NCBI GenBank assembly: GCA_900469615.1
Contig: UBYA01000014.1
Span: 287,074 to 351,073, forward strand
From: Hyphomicrobiales bacterium
GTDB lineage: Bacteria > Pseudomonadota > Alphaproteobacteria > Rhizobiales > Rhizobiaceae
Direction of reading: 5' to 3'
Length of the DNA stretch: 64,000 nt
Position numbers and translations under genes: made by a program. The notes under the pieces were generated by a model. It had not been told where the DNA came from. It did no database searches and saw only the letters and a program-made list of their open reading frames with translations. This document shows, piece by piece, positions 1-9,199 of this stretch (its first letter is position 1; the number at the start of each line of letters is the position of its first letter).

Positions 1-142
1 CGGCCTTGCGGGCCCAATCGAGGGCGATCGGATCGATGGTTCCGGTCTCGATATGCGCCGGAGTGACGGCAAAGATCGGCAGCGTTGCGCCACCCTTCGA
101 ATTGAAAGGCGTCGCGCGCTCGATGAATTGATAGGGGGCCAT
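1..142 (-). CDS. N-terminus of a probable leucyl aminopeptidase family protein (partial)
   Basis: The reverse strand opens with an ATG at 140-142 preceded by AAGGA about six bases upstream, and stays open to the window edge, giving 47 residues that begin MAPYQFIERATPF and include GGATLPIFAVTPAHI. This resembles the N-terminus of rhizobial M17 leucyl aminopeptidase-like proteins, but only from memory of the family. No catalytic motif lies in the visible part, so the product name is tentative. The gene diverges from tadD, and the two share the 149-bp gap 143-291. Being a real gene start is much surer than its function. Confidence 0.5.
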   Translation of the reverse strand, partial: MAPYQFIERATPFNSKGGATLPIFAVTPAHIETGTIDPIALDWARKA

Positions 143-178
143 GACCATCCTTTGACAGTGACTTCAGGGAATCGAGAG

Positions 179-200
179 TTAACCGTCTGTTAGGGTTAAC
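179..200. promoter_or_regulatory. CtrA-like box upstream of tadD
   Basis: The sequence TTAA-CCGTCTG-TTAG at 179-193 is followed by another TTAAC at 196-200. Read on the reverse strand the core is CTAA-N7-TTAAC, one base from the alphaproteobacterial CtrA consensus TTAA-N7-TTAAC. It lies about 100 bp upstream of the tadD start. Two similar near-matches occur upstream of cpaB and pilA. Binding is inferred from the motif only. Confidence 0.4.
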
Positions 201-291
201 AGATTATTGCTGGAGCGAACATTGCGTCGAACCTTTCCCTGTTCCGATTCTAGGCCGGGCGCAAGACTTAAGGAATTCAGGGATAAGCGAC

Positions 292-1119
292 ATGCCCGCC
301 GTCTCAACCACGTCTCCATTCAGAACCTTCCTTTTGCGCGGCGCTTCCGCAGCGCTTCTGGCGCTGGCGCTCGCAAGCTGCTCGACGACCGGAAAAGACA
401 GGATGACGACCGGCTCGATCCCCACGGCGTCGAGACCTCTCGACTCGATGAACAGCACCGATCTCGCGCAGGCGACCGCAATGTACGGCAAGGCCTACGA
501 CGCCAATCCCCGGGATCGCGATGCAGGCGTCAACTATGCCAACGCCCTGCGCATGAGCGGCCGCAACGATCAGGCGCTCGCCGTCATGCAGCAGGTGGCG
601 ATCGCCAATCCGACCGATCGCGGCGTGCTTGCCGCCTATGGCAAGGCGCAGGCGGCCGCAGGTCAGCTCGACGAAGCGCTGTCGACCATCGACCGTGCCC
701 AGCTTCCGGACCGGCCGGACTGGCGTCTCGTCTCGGCGCAGGGCGCAATCCTCGATCAGCTTGGCCGATCCAGCGATGCGCGCGCCAAATATCGCGATGC
801 CCTGGTGCTGGCGCCCAACGAACCGACGGTCCTGTCCAATCTCGGCATGTCCTATGTGCTGACCGGCGATCTCAAGAATGCCGAGAGCTACCTCCGCTCC
901 GCCGTTGCCCAGCCGGGCGCGGACAGCCGCGTGCGCCAGAATCTCGCGCTGGTCGTCGGGCTGCAGGGGCGCTTCGCCGAGGCCGAACAGATCGCCCGGC
1001 AAGAATTGACGCCGGAGCAGGCAAACGCCAATGTCGCCTATCTGCGCGGCATGCTGGCGCAGCGCAATTCCTGGCAGAAGCTTGCCGCCAGCAGCGATAG
1101 CAAACAGGCGGTCCAATAG
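292..1119 (+). CDS. tadD: Tad pilus assembly lipoprotein TadD, TPR protein
   Basis: This 275-residue protein has a lipoprotein signal with a lipobox ending in Cys30 (LALASC), then tetratricopeptide repeats from about residue 60 to 240, for example AMYGKAYDANPRDRDAGVNYANALRMSG and PNEPTVLSNLGMSYVLTGDLKNAESY. TadD proteins are periplasmic, lipid-anchored TPR scaffolds needed for assembly of Flp pili, probably helping the secretin. The gene is transcribed away from the main pilus run and is separated from tadC by a LysE-type exporter on the opposite strand. A CtrA-like box lies upstream. Assignment rests on the lipobox, the TPRs and the nearby tad genes; a generic TPR lipoprotein is the alternative. 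Confidence 0.85.
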   Translation: MPAVSTTSPFRTFLLRGASAALLALALASCSTTGKDRMTTGSIPTASRPLDSMNSTDLAQATAMYGKAYDANPRDRDAGVNYANALRMSGRNDQALAVMQQVAIANPTDRGVLAAYGKAQAAAGQLDEALSTIDRAQLPDRPDWRLVSAQGAILDQLGRSSDARAKYRDALVLAPNEPTVLSNLGMSYVLTGDLKNAESYLRSAVAQPGADSRVRQNLALVVGLQGRFAEAEQIARQELTPEQANANVAYLRGMLAQRNSWQKLAASSDSKQAVQ

Positions 1120-1219
1120 CGACATTGCCGCCGGGGCCACAAAGGCTTTACCCGCGAAACGCATGATGGCCGACGTTTACACCGTCGAGCGTTTCCGTGA
1201 GATATACGACCTGCTCCGT

Positions 1220-1864
1220 TCAGCGCCAGATGTGGCGCGGCAGCCCTTCCGCCACCAGCCGCGCTCCGAGCATGCCCATCACGGCGCCGGCCACCCTGTC
1301 GATCCAGAGCTTCGCCCCGAGATAGACGGCACGCGGACGATTCGATGAAAAGGCGAGCGTCACCACCGTATACCAGCCGACCTCGACCAAAAAAACCGCA
1401 GGCGGAACCACAAGGAGCAGCCAGGGAGCCGGAACGGCCGGCAGAAGTGCGGCAAAGATGCTGCCGTAGAAGATGGCCGTCTTTGGATTGCTGAGCTGCG
1501 TGCCGAGCGCAAAAAGGAAATTGCGCGCCACCCCGCCCGCCGCCGGCGTCACCGGCGCATCTATGGGAAGATCATCGGCGGCACTGCGCCAGATGCGGAT
1601 GCCGATATGGATCAGATAGAGCCCGCCGCCGACCTTCAGCGCGAGATACAGCCATTCCACCTTCATCAGCAGCGCGCTCAAGCCGAACAGGGCCAGAGTG
1701 GCGAAAATGACGCTGCCGGTTCCCATGCCGAAGGCAGCGGCGAGACCAGCCTTGCGCGAGCGGGAGACGGCGATGCGCGAGACGAGCACGAAGCTCGGGC
1801 CGGGACTGACGGCTCCAATGAAGACCGCGGCGATGACGCTGAAAAATACGGCCATGGATGACAT
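1220..1864 (-). CDS. LysE family amino-acid exporter
   Basis: The product is a 214-residue membrane protein with about six hydrophobic segments. It carries the N-terminal LysE/RhtB pattern VFIGAVSPGPSFVLVSRIAVSRSRKAGLAAAFGMGTG (near residues 14-50) and the mid-protein pattern LFALGTQLSNPKTAIFYGSIF. LysE-type proteins export amino acids or their analogues by proton exchange; the substrate here cannot be read from sequence. I chose the ATG at 1862-1864 because GGGAGG lies seven bases upstream; an upstream in-frame extension to 1996 is basic, cysteine-rich and not part of the family. The gene sits between tadD and tadC but has no obvious link to pilus assembly. Confidence 0.88.
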   Translation of the reverse strand: MSSMAVFFSVIAAVFIGAVSPGPSFVLVSRIAVSRSRKAGLAAAFGMGTGSVIFATLALFGLSALLMKVEWLYLALKVGGGLYLIHIGIRIWRSAADDLPIDAPVTPAAGGVARNFLFALGTQLSNPKTAIFYGSIFAALLPAVPAPWLLLVVPPAVFLVEVGWYTVVTLAFSSNRPRAVYLGAKLWIDRVAGAVMGMLGARLVAEGLPRHIWR

Positions 1865-2005
1865 GCAGCACCTCCCGAAACGGCTGAATTTCAACCCCGC
1901 CGGCCACAGGAACCTCCGGCATTTTCCAAAGATCGCGCGCCCGGCGCAATTGCGGCATTGTCTCGCGAGATTAGTCACGCCCGCATGCTGCGGCAAGCGG
2001 GCAAA

Positions 2006-2983
2006 TCAGAACTTGTCCATGGCCTGGATGATCGCCGGGCCGAGAATGACGGCCATCAGCACCGGCAGGAAGAAGATGATCATCGGCACGGTCAGCTTCG
2101 GCGGCAGCGCGGCAGCCTTCTTCTCCGCCTCGTTCATGCGCTCGTCGCGGCCTTCCTGAGCCATCACGCGCAGCGCCTGCGAGAGCGGCGTGCCGTAGCG
2201 TTCGGCCTGGATGAGCGCTTGCGTCACCGATTTCACGAGCTCGATCTGCGTGCGGGCGGCGAGATTGTCGAAGGCGGTGCGGCGATCCTGCAGGAAGGAA
2301 AGCTCGGCCGTCGTCAGCACCATTTCCTCGGCCAGCGCCGGGGATTGCTCCGCCATTTCCTCGGACACGCGATGCATGCCGGCTTCGATCGATATGCCCG
2401 ACTCCACGCAGATCAGCATCAGGTCGAGAGCATCGGGCCAGGCGCGCTTGATCGACTTCTGGCGCTTGGCCATCCGGTTTGAAACGTAGATGTTCGGCGT
2501 ATAGAAGCCGAGATAGGCGGTGCCGATGACGCCGAGCAGGCGGATCGGTAGCGGCTTTGCGGCAAACCAGCCGAGAACGAAAACGAGGACGATCGCAAGC
2601 ACCAGGAAGAGGAACGGCAGCAGAAACCGCGCCACCAGGAACATGTTGAGCGCGTTTTCAGAGCGCAGGCCGGCGGCGCGCAGGCGATTGACGGTATTGG
2701 CATCGACGAGCGCGTTTCGCAGGTTGAAGCGCTCGACGATCTGCCTGACGTTTCGATTGTTATGGCTTCGCAGCGATGCCCTGCCGCCCTCGGCGCTCAG
2801 GCGCGCCCGCTCCCGCGCACGAATTTGCTCGCGCTCCGTCGATACGGCCTTCATGCGCTTGTTGAGGTCGCCGCGCTCCAGCAGGGGCATGGCGATGGTA
2901 TAGAAAGTGGCAAAGACGGCGATGGCGACGACAACGGCGAGAATCGTGCTCGGATCGGTCAATTTGGCTGCCAGATCGGACAT
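2006..2983 (-). CDS. tadC: Tad pilus inner-membrane platform protein TadC
   Basis: The 325-residue protein has an N-terminal membrane segment (residues about 14-33), a basic coiled region, two membrane segments near 115-155, a cytoplasmic type II secretion F (GspF-like) domain with the motif PDALDLMLICVESGISIEAGMHRV, and a C-terminal membrane segment (PMIIFFLPVLMAVILGPAI). TadC and TadB form the inner-membrane platform on which the CpaF ATPase acts during Flp pilus extrusion. It is the last gene of the reverse pilus run; its start is 21 bp downstream of the tadB stop, so the two are co-transcribed. Its length is normal for the family. Confidence 0.93.
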   Translation of the reverse strand: MSDLAAKLTDPSTILAVVVAIAVFATFYTIAMPLLERGDLNKRMKAVSTEREQIRARERARLSAEGGRASLRSHNNRNVRQIVERFNLRNALVDANTVNRLRAAGLRSENALNMFLVARFLLPFLFLVLAIVLVFVLGWFAAKPLPIRLLGVIGTAYLGFYTPNIYVSNRMAKRQKSIKRAWPDALDLMLICVESGISIEAGMHRVSEEMAEQSPALAEEMVLTTAELSFLQDRRTAFDNLAARTQIELVKSVTQALIQAERYGTPLSQALRVMAQEGRDERMNEAEKKAAALPPKLTVPMIIFFLPVLMAVILGPAIIQAMDKF

Positions 2984-3004
2984 GGGCTATGCGGCTCCCT
3001 CCGC

Positions 3005-4012
3005 TCAGATCTCGAAATTGACCATGTTGCGCATGATGTAGATGCCGATCGACATCCAGATACCCGCCGCCATCAGGATCAGATGGCCGCGCGGATCGGT
3101 GAACAGGATCATCATGTATTGCGGCGACGTCAGGTAGACGAGTAGCATGACGATAAAGGGCAGCGCGCCGATGATGACGGCGGATGCCTTTGCCTCCATC
3201 GACAGCGCCTTGACCTTCGCCTTCATCTTCTTGCGCTCGCGCAGCACCTTCGAGAGATTGCCCAGAGCTTCCGACAGGTTGCCGCCCGCCTGGGCCTGAA
3301 TCGTGATGACGATGGAGAAGAAGTTCACTTCCTGCAGCGGCATATGGTTGGTCATGCGCGCGCAGGCATCCGACATGCTGAGACCGACCTGCTGGGCCTC
3401 GACCACGCGCCGGAATTCCGCCTTCACCGGCTCTCGCGCCTCGGCGGCCACCAGCCGCACGGCATCGTTGAGCGGCAGGCCGGAACGCAGCGAACGGGTA
3501 ACGAGATCGAGCGCATTCGGAAACTCGTCGAGAAACTTGGCTTGCCGGCGCTTGATGAGGAAACCGATGACCCAGCGCGGCAGGCCGAAGGCAGCGGCAA
3601 AGAAAAGTCCCAGGATGACGAGGGGCGGCACGCCGACAATGAGGAAGACCAGCATGACGAAGAAGCCGAAGAGCACGCTGAAAATGTAGAAGCGTGACGG
3701 CGTCAACGACAGGCCGGCCTGCGCCAGGCGCGCTTTCAGCGACTGCTTCTTCTTGCTGTTTTCGGACTGGCGCCGCTCCAGATCCTTGAGCGTGTCCTGC
3801 ACCGACTTGCGCCGCTTGGACATTTCCTGGACGCGATCGCGCGCCGCCTTGACCTTCACGCGGTCGGTTTCTGCCTGCTTGACCCGGTTGACCCGGCTTT
3901 CAGCCTTCTTCTGTGTCTCGATCCGTGAATAAAGGATGCCGTAGCAGACCGCGGCGGCGGAGACCGCCGTCAGCAAAACAATCAACAGCACGATTGGATC
4001 GGCACCGAACAT
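3005..4012 (-). CDS. tadB: Tad pilus inner-membrane platform protein TadB
   Basis: This 335-residue protein begins MFGADPIVLLIVLL with an N-terminal membrane segment, followed by a long Lys/Arg/Glu-rich coiled region (residues about 30-90), two membrane segments and a GspF-type domain with the pattern FPNALDLVTRSLRSGLPLNDAVRLVA. It pairs with TadC to form the Flp pilus platform. I placed the start at 4010-4012, where AGGA precedes the ATG; the reading frame stays open upstream into cpaF, but that extension lies antisense-like and out of frame with cpaF and is not real. The cpaF stop is 8 bp upstream, so translation is probably coupled. Confidence 0.92.
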   Translation of the reverse strand: MFGADPIVLLIVLLTAVSAAAVCYGILYSRIETQKKAESRVNRVKQAETDRVKVKAARDRVQEMSKRRKSVQDTLKDLERRQSENSKKKQSLKARLAQAGLSLTPSRFYIFSVLFGFFVMLVFLIVGVPPLVILGLFFAAAFGLPRWVIGFLIKRRQAKFLDEFPNALDLVTRSLRSGLPLNDAVRLVAAEAREPVKAEFRRVVEAQQVGLSMSDACARMTNHMPLQEVNFFSIVITIQAQAGGNLSEALGNLSKVLRERKKMKAKVKALSMEAKASAVIIGALPFIVMLLVYLTSPQYMMILFTDPRGHLILMAAGIWMSIGIYIMRNMVNFEI

Positions 4013-4020
4013 CGTAAATC

Positions 4021-5502
4021 CTATTGCGCCTTCTGTTCCATCTCGTCGAGGGCGGCGGCCAGGCGCCGTTCCTCGTTGTAGTAGCGGGCACGATCCCAGA
4101 AATGCGGCTTGCCGATGCCTGTGGAAACGTGCCGGCCGATAATTTTGCCGTTCGCATCCTCGCCTTCGATTTCGTAGCGCATCAGATCCTGGGTAATGAT
4201 CACATCGCCTTCCATGCCGATCACCTCGGTAATCTGGGTAATGCGGCGCGAGCCGTCGCGCAGGCGCGCAGCCTGGATGATGACGTCGATCGATGAGGAG
4301 ATGATCTCGCGAACGGTCTTGGCCGGCAGGCTGAAACCGCCCATGGCGATCATCGATTCCATGCGGCTCAGGCATTCGCGCGGCGTGTTGGCGTGGATCG
4401 TGCCCATGGAACCGTCGTGGCCCGTGTTCATCGCCTGCAGCAGGTCGAAGACCTCGGGTCCGCGCACTTCGCCGACGATGATGCGTTCGGGGCGCATGCG
4501 CAGGCAGTTCTTGACGAGATCGCGCATGGTAATCTCACCCTCGCCCTCGATGTTCGGCGGACGGGTTTCGAGACGGACGACGTGCGGCTGCTGCAATTGC
4601 AGTTCGGCGGTGTCCTCGCAGGTGATGACCCGTTCGTCGCGGTCGATATAGTTGGTCAGGCAGTTGAGCAGCGTCGTCTTGCCCGAACCGGTGCCGCCGG
4701 AAATGACGACGTTGCAGCGCACGCGCCCAATGATCTGCAGCAGCGTCGCGCCCTCCGGCGTGATGGCGCCGAAGCGGACGAGCTGATCGAGCGTCAGCTT
4801 GTCCTTCTTGAACTTACGAATGGTCAGCGCCGGACCGTCGATCGCCAGAGGCGGGGCGATGACGTTGACGCGCGAGCCGTCGGGCAGGCGCGCGTCGCAG
4901 ATGGGGCTCGATTCATCGACGCGCCGGCCGACCTGGCTGACGATGCGCTGGCAGATGGAGAGAAGCTGCGCATTGTCGCGGAATCGGATTTCCGATTCGA
5001 TGGTCTTGCCGCCGACTTCGATGAAGGTCTGGCCCGATCCGTTGACCATGATGTCGGCAATATCGTCGCGGGCGAGCAGCGGCTCCAGCGGACCGTAACC
5101 GAGCACGTCGTTGCAGATGTCCTCGAGCAGTTCCTCCTGCTCGGAAATCGACATCGCGAAGTTCTTGATGGTGATTATATCGTTGACGATATCGCGAATT
5201 TCCTCGCGCGCGGCTTCGTTGCCGAGCTTGGAAAGCTGCGACAGGTCGATCGTATCTATGAGCGCGGAAAAGACCTGCGACTTCGTATCGTAATATTCTT
5301 CGGTGCGGGCAGGCCGGCGACGGCTGGGCGTCTGCATCGGCGGCGGCGTGACCTGCTGGCGCGGCTGCGAGGTATCGCGCGACGGCTCGATCAGCACGGC
5401 CGGTGCCGTGGGCGCACCTGCGGCGGGCGCACGCGCCTGTGCCGGCGGAGGCATCGTGCCGCCGCTCCTTGCAGGACCTTCACTTCCGCGTTTGCCAAAC
5501 AT
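4021..5502 (-). CDS. cpaF: Tad pilus assembly ATPase CpaF/TadA
   Basis: This 493-residue secretion ATPase of the VirB11/GspE superfamily drives Flp pilus polymerisation. A proline- and alanine-rich N-terminal tail (residues 1-65) precedes the core. The Walker A motif GGTGSGKTT is at 269-277, the Walker B region RIIVGEVRG is near 340-348, and the His box GHDGSMGTIHAN is at 361-372. All motifs are intact, so the enzyme should be active. It lies between cpaE and tadB. The length agrees with rhizobial and Caulobacter CpaF. No frameshift or unusual composition is visible. Confidence 0.96.
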   Translation of the reverse strand: MFGKRGSEGPARSGGTMPPPAQARAPAAGAPTAPAVLIEPSRDTSQPRQQVTPPPMQTPSRRRPARTEEYYDTKSQVFSALIDTIDLSQLSKLGNEAAREEIRDIVNDIITIKNFAMSISEQEELLEDICNDVLGYGPLEPLLARDDIADIMVNGSGQTFIEVGGKTIESEIRFRDNAQLLSICQRIVSQVGRRVDESSPICDARLPDGSRVNVIAPPLAIDGPALTIRKFKKDKLTLDQLVRFGAITPEGATLLQIIGRVRCNVVISGGTGSGKTTLLNCLTNYIDRDERVITCEDTAELQLQQPHVVRLETRPPNIEGEGEITMRDLVKNCLRMRPERIIVGEVRGPEVFDLLQAMNTGHDGSMGTIHANTPRECLSRMESMIAMGGFSLPAKTVREIISSSIDVIIQAARLRDGSRRITQITEVIGMEGDVIITQDLMRYEIEGEDANGKIIGRHVSTGIGKPHFWDRARYYNEERRLAAALDEMEQKAQ

Positions 5503-5581
5503 GCTTTCGATCCAATTCTACTGCTGCCGCATGACCTTCATGAAGGGGCTTCCTTCGAAAAAATCATGCAAAATCAAACGA

Positions 5582-6853
5582 CTACTTCCGCTTCAGGAGG
5601 CCGAGCAGACCGCCCTTTCTTGCCTTCTTCAAAGCGACGCGCCCCGTGACGATGTGGGATATCTGCGAGAAGGTTTCCGCTATCGGCGACTTCGGATCCG
5701 TCTCGGAAATCATCTGCCCGCTGTTGGCCGCGTTGCCGAACAGGTTGATGTCGAAGGGAATGATGGCGATCGGATCCGTTTCCAGCGGTGCGCAGAACTC
5801 CGAAGGATTGATTTCCGGACGCTTCGGCATGCCTACCTGATTGAGGACGAGATGCGGCGCCTTGTCGTTGGGCCGCAACTTGCGCAGCGCGTCGATCAGG
5901 TTCTTGGCATTGCGCAGGTTGGCGAGATCCGGTGCCGCGCAAATGACGACCTCGTCGACGGCGCCAAGCACCGAACGCGTCCATTCCGTCCAGACATGGG
6001 GAACGTCGAGAACCGCTACGGGCGCGCTGCGCTGAAGAACGTCGAGCACCGGAAGGAAAGCGTGCCCGTCGAAATCGTAGGCGCGATCCAGCATCGAGGG
6101 CGCCGCCAGCAGCGACAGATGCTGCGAGCATTTTGTCAGCAACCGGTCGAGAAAGACTTCGTCCAGGCGCTCAGGCGCATAGACGGCTTCGGCGATCCCC
6201 TGGGCCGGATCCTGATCGAAATCGATATTCGCCGTGCCGTAAGGAAGATCGAGATCGGCAAGAATGGTTTCGGTGGAAAACAGGCTCGAAATTCCAAAGG
6301 CGCAATTGTGGGCGATGGTGGATGCGCCCACCCCGCCCTTGGCACCCATGAAGGCAATGCTGCGCCCCAGCGGCTCGGCGTCCGGATCGATAAAAATCGC
6401 CGTCATCGCCGCCATCAGGTCGAACATGTCGGTGGGCTGCACGATGTATTCGGAAATGCCGTTGCGGATCAGCTCGCGATAGAGGCCGATGTCGTTGTAA
6501 TGGCCGACAATGATGACCTTCGTGCTCGGATCGCAGACGGAGGCGAGCGGCTCGAGTTCGGCCAGCAGATTGCGAGGATTGGCGCGCGTTTCCAGAATGA
6601 TCAGATTCGGAGTGGGCGCGGACGCGAACATGTTCGCCGCCGCCGCTACGCCGCCACTGGTGATCCGCAGGCTGACCTTGGACATGCGGCGATCGTTGGC
6701 GCACTGGTCCATCACCCGCTGCAGCTGTTCGCTTTCGCAAAAGGCATGCACGGAAATGCGCGGCAGCGGTCGCAGATTATCGAGATTGCCGGAGCGCGAA
6801 CCTTCCTCGGTCTCCGTGGCAGTCGAATCAATATCGTATTCGATGGCGTTCAT
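5582..6853 (-). CDS. cpaE: Pilus localisation ATPase CpaE/TadZ
   Basis: The 423-residue protein has an N-terminal receiver-like region (residues about 35-150, with the stretch NLIILETRANPRNLLAELEPLASVCDPSTKVIIVGHYND) and a C-terminal MinD/ParA-type P-loop domain starting at AFMGAKGGVGASTIAHN. CpaE/TadZ proteins recruit the pilus machinery to its cellular site, usually a pole. The deviant Walker A has Ser in place of the usual Lys-Thr pair (KGGVGAST), which is common in this family. The gene lies between cpaD and cpaF with 38 bp and 79 bp gaps in the same orientation. Confidence 0.92.
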   Translation of the reverse strand: MNAIEYDIDSTATETEEGSRSGNLDNLRPLPRISVHAFCESEQLQRVMDQCANDRRMSKVSLRITSGGVAAAANMFASAPTPNLIILETRANPRNLLAELEPLASVCDPSTKVIIVGHYNDIGLYRELIRNGISEYIVQPTDMFDLMAAMTAIFIDPDAEPLGRSIAFMGAKGGVGASTIAHNCAFGISSLFSTETILADLDLPYGTANIDFDQDPAQGIAEAVYAPERLDEVFLDRLLTKCSQHLSLLAAPSMLDRAYDFDGHAFLPVLDVLQRSAPVAVLDVPHVWTEWTRSVLGAVDEVVICAAPDLANLRNAKNLIDALRKLRPNDKAPHLVLNQVGMPKRPEINPSEFCAPLETDPIAIIPFDINLFGNAANSGQMISETDPKSPIAETFSQISHIVTGRVALKKARKGGLLGLLKRK

Positions 6854-6891
6854 GATCTCATCCTGTTCCGCCGACGGGCTCGTCCTCGTGT

Positions 6892-7671
6892 TTACTGACT
6901 GGAAGAGCCACCGAAGCCGCCGAGCGTGGCGGTACTCGTCGGGGTCGAACCATTGCGATAGTTGTCAATGACCTTGCTGCGCTGATCGGCATCGATCGGC
7001 GTCATCGCGCGCGGCGAGACCAGATCCGTTGGATTGGCGACCTGGGCTGCCAGATTATGCTGGGTCGCGCAGCCGAAATTGTAATAATTCTGGTTATCGA
7101 AGGCGTTGTCGGCAAGGTCGTCGGGCCACTGCCCGCAGCTGTTGGTGGCTGCCGTGGTCGCGGTGAAGCGCAGGCGGATCGGCGCCGCGTCGCCGGGGCC
7201 ACCGGCCGCATAGTAGCTGGTGACGACGCGCCCGGACGGAATGCCGTTCGCGACCAGCTCGCGACGAATCTGCTGGCTCAGTGCCGACGCCGCGAGGCTG
7301 TTTACCGATTCGCGCGGCGACAGAATTTCGACCGTGCCGCTGGCATGCGCGCGATAATCCTGAACGAAGCCCCGAATGACGTCGCGCATGCCGGTCGTCA
7401 GACGTCGGTCGCTGGCGGCGACCGGTATGTCGATATTGTGCTCCTTCTCCGTCAGCACGATCGGATGCCGCTGACGATAATCGTCCCTGATGGCGCTCGT
7501 CGTCATGCCGTCCGGGGAGCCGGCGCAGCCGGTGACGGCGCCCGCCAGCATCAGGGCCGGCAGGATGAGCGCCAGCCGGGGAAACCGGGGCCGGACGGTA
7601 CGGGGCGCATTGCGTTCGAGGCTGGCCATCTTTTGATCTCTGGTTGAACCCGTTGAAAAGGCGCGCGTCAT
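6892..7671 (-). CDS. cpaD: Pilus biogenesis lipoprotein CpaD
   Basis: The 259-residue protein has a basic N-terminus, a hydrophobic stretch and a lipobox (LAGAVTGC) with the acylated Cys at residue 49, followed by the CpaD-type region HPIVLTEKEHNIDIPVAASDRRLTTGMRDVIRGFVQDY and the typical NFGCATQHNLAAQVANPTDLVSPRAMTPIDADQRSKVIDNYR near the C-terminus. CpaD is an outer-membrane lipoprotein associated with the CpaC secretin. The start at 7671 has GAGGGGG nine bases upstream; a second in-frame Met at 7629 would give a more usual 35-residue signal but has a weaker ribosome site. The gene follows cpaC within 15 bp. Confidence 0.92.
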   Translation of the reverse strand: MTRAFSTGSTRDQKMASLERNAPRTVRPRFPRLALILPALMLAGAVTGCAGSPDGMTTSAIRDDYRQRHPIVLTEKEHNIDIPVAASDRRLTTGMRDVIRGFVQDYRAHASGTVEILSPRESVNSLAASALSQQIRRELVANGIPSGRVVTSYYAAGGPGDAAPIRLRFTATTAATNSCGQWPDDLADNAFDNQNYYNFGCATQHNLAAQVANPTDLVSPRAMTPIDADQRSKVIDNYRNGSTPTSTATLGGFGGSSSQ

Positions 7672-7685
7672 GATCCGTTTCCCCC

Positions 7686-9185
7686 TCATTTGTAGATGAA
7701 GCCGACGGTGCCGTGGAAATCGGCGTCGGCGACCGGCGGACCATCCCTGCGGCCGTAGATCTTGTTGACACGGTTCATGAAGAAGATGCCGGCATCGTTC
7801 GTCGGCGAGAAATTGTCATCCGGGCGGGCCAGCTTGTCGCGCGCCACCGGGCGCACGAGATAAGGCGTCGCAATGATCACCAGTTCGCTTTCATCGCGCT
7901 GGAAGCTCTTTTGACGGAACAACGCACCCAGGATCGGGATCTTCGATGCGCCCGGCGTGCCCGAAGTCGTCTGCTGGACATTGTCGCTCAGAAGACCGGC
8001 AAGGGCGATCGAGCCGCCGGACGGCAGCTCCACCGAGGTATTGGCGGCACGCTGGTTGTAGGTCGGGGTCGATGACGATGCGACCGGTTCCGACACCTGG
8101 GTCTGCACATGCAGGCTGATACGGCCGCCGGCAAGGACCACAGGCGTAAACGCCAGGGTGATACCATAGGTATACGGCGTGATCGTCGTGTTGCCGTCCT
8201 TGTCCGTCGTGGAATAGAGCGTCTGGCCGCCGGAGTTGAACGTCGCGGCCTGCCCGGAAATCGCCGTCAGGGTCGGCTCGGCCAAGGTGCGGACGGCGCC
8301 GGCCTGTTCCAATGCGTTCAGATAGGTGCTGATATTGTACTTGCCGAGGGCATATTTGAAGAGCGTCGAAAGGCCCCCCGCACCTGTGGCATTGGCGGGA
8401 TCGACATTTATGCTGCCGAGCTGCGCGACACCGAGGCCGGAGGAATTGCTGACCAGATTGTCGAAACCGATCTGCTTCAGGACGCTGCGCTTGATTTCGG
8501 CGACCGTGACCTTCAGCGTTACCTGATCCTCGCCCTCGATCTGCAGCATGTTGACGATCTGAGACGTTTGCCGCCCCTCGGCCCAGAGGGCGACGGAATC
8601 GGTTCCGCCGTTTCCGGATGCGGTCTCCGTGCGGGTCGTCGCCTCGCCGCCTTTCAGAAAGGCCTGGGCCAGTTGCTGCGCGCGAATCGAATCCTGAGGC
8701 GTGCGCACCATGCCGGTGAGAACGATATTGTCGGAGATGATCTCGACGTTGATATCGGAGTCGGGAATGAAACGCTTGATGTTGTCCTGCAGGCCGGCGA
8801 TGTCACGCTCGATCTGAAGATCGAGGCTGACGATTTCCTTGCCATCGGCCCCGAAGACGAAGATGTTGGTCTGGCCGACCGTCTTGCCGAAAAGATAGAT
8901 GCGACGCGACGTTCGCGTCACCGCGTCGGCCATCTTGGGGTCGGACACCAGAATATCGTGCGCGTCGGCCGGCAGGTCCACCACGAGCGCCTTGTTGAGA
9001 CCGAGCTTCAACGTGCGCTTGGTGCCGAGGCCGGCGATGGTGACGATGCTGTCGGAGCCGCCGGCAAAGGCCGAGGGCGTGCGGAGAAAGGCCGGCAGGC
9101 CGGCCAGAGGCAGACCGGCGAAAGCGACCGAGAAGGAGAGAATTGCAGAGAGAGGAAGGCTGGCTTTCCTGCTTGGCGTAAACAT
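7686..9185 (-). CDS. cpaC: Flp pilus outer-membrane secretin CpaC/RcpA
   Basis: The 499-residue protein has a signal peptide ending near AFAGGSDS, an N-terminal pilus-assembly N domain (LKLGLNKALVVDLPADAHDILVSDPKMADAV, IYLFGKTVGQTNIFVF), a BON-like short region (DNIVLTGMVRTPQDSIRAQQLA) and a C-terminal secretin domain with ALEQAGAVRTLAEPTLTAISGQAATFNSGG and the VPILG-type pattern SKIPILGALFRQKSFQRDESELVIIATPYLV. It forms the outer-membrane channel for the pilus. The start at 9185 has AAGGGG seven bases upstream; an ATG six codons earlier is possible but lacks spacing. Upstream in-frame sequence belongs to cpaB and is not part of the gene. Confidence 0.95.
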   Translation of the reverse strand: MFTPSRKASLPLSAILSFSVAFAGLPLAGLPAFLRTPSAFAGGSDSIVTIAGLGTKRTLKLGLNKALVVDLPADAHDILVSDPKMADAVTRTSRRIYLFGKTVGQTNIFVFGADGKEIVSLDLQIERDIAGLQDNIKRFIPDSDINVEIISDNIVLTGMVRTPQDSIRAQQLAQAFLKGGEATTRTETASGNGGTDSVALWAEGRQTSQIVNMLQIEGEDQVTLKVTVAEIKRSVLKQIGFDNLVSNSSGLGVAQLGSINVDPANATGAGGLSTLFKYALGKYNISTYLNALEQAGAVRTLAEPTLTAISGQAATFNSGGQTLYSTTDKDGNTTITPYTYGITLAFTPVVLAGGRISLHVQTQVSEPVASSSTPTYNQRAANTSVELPSGGSIALAGLLSDNVQQTTSGTPGASKIPILGALFRQKSFQRDESELVIIATPYLVRPVARDKLARPDDNFSPTNDAGIFFMNRVNKIYGRRDGPPVADADFHGTVGFIYK

Positions 9186-9199
9186 GTTTCTGCCCCTTC

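Noticed and set aside
4393..5649. 418-codon forward open frame opposite cpaF
   Set aside because: Antisense to the pilus ATPase, whose motifs are all intact.
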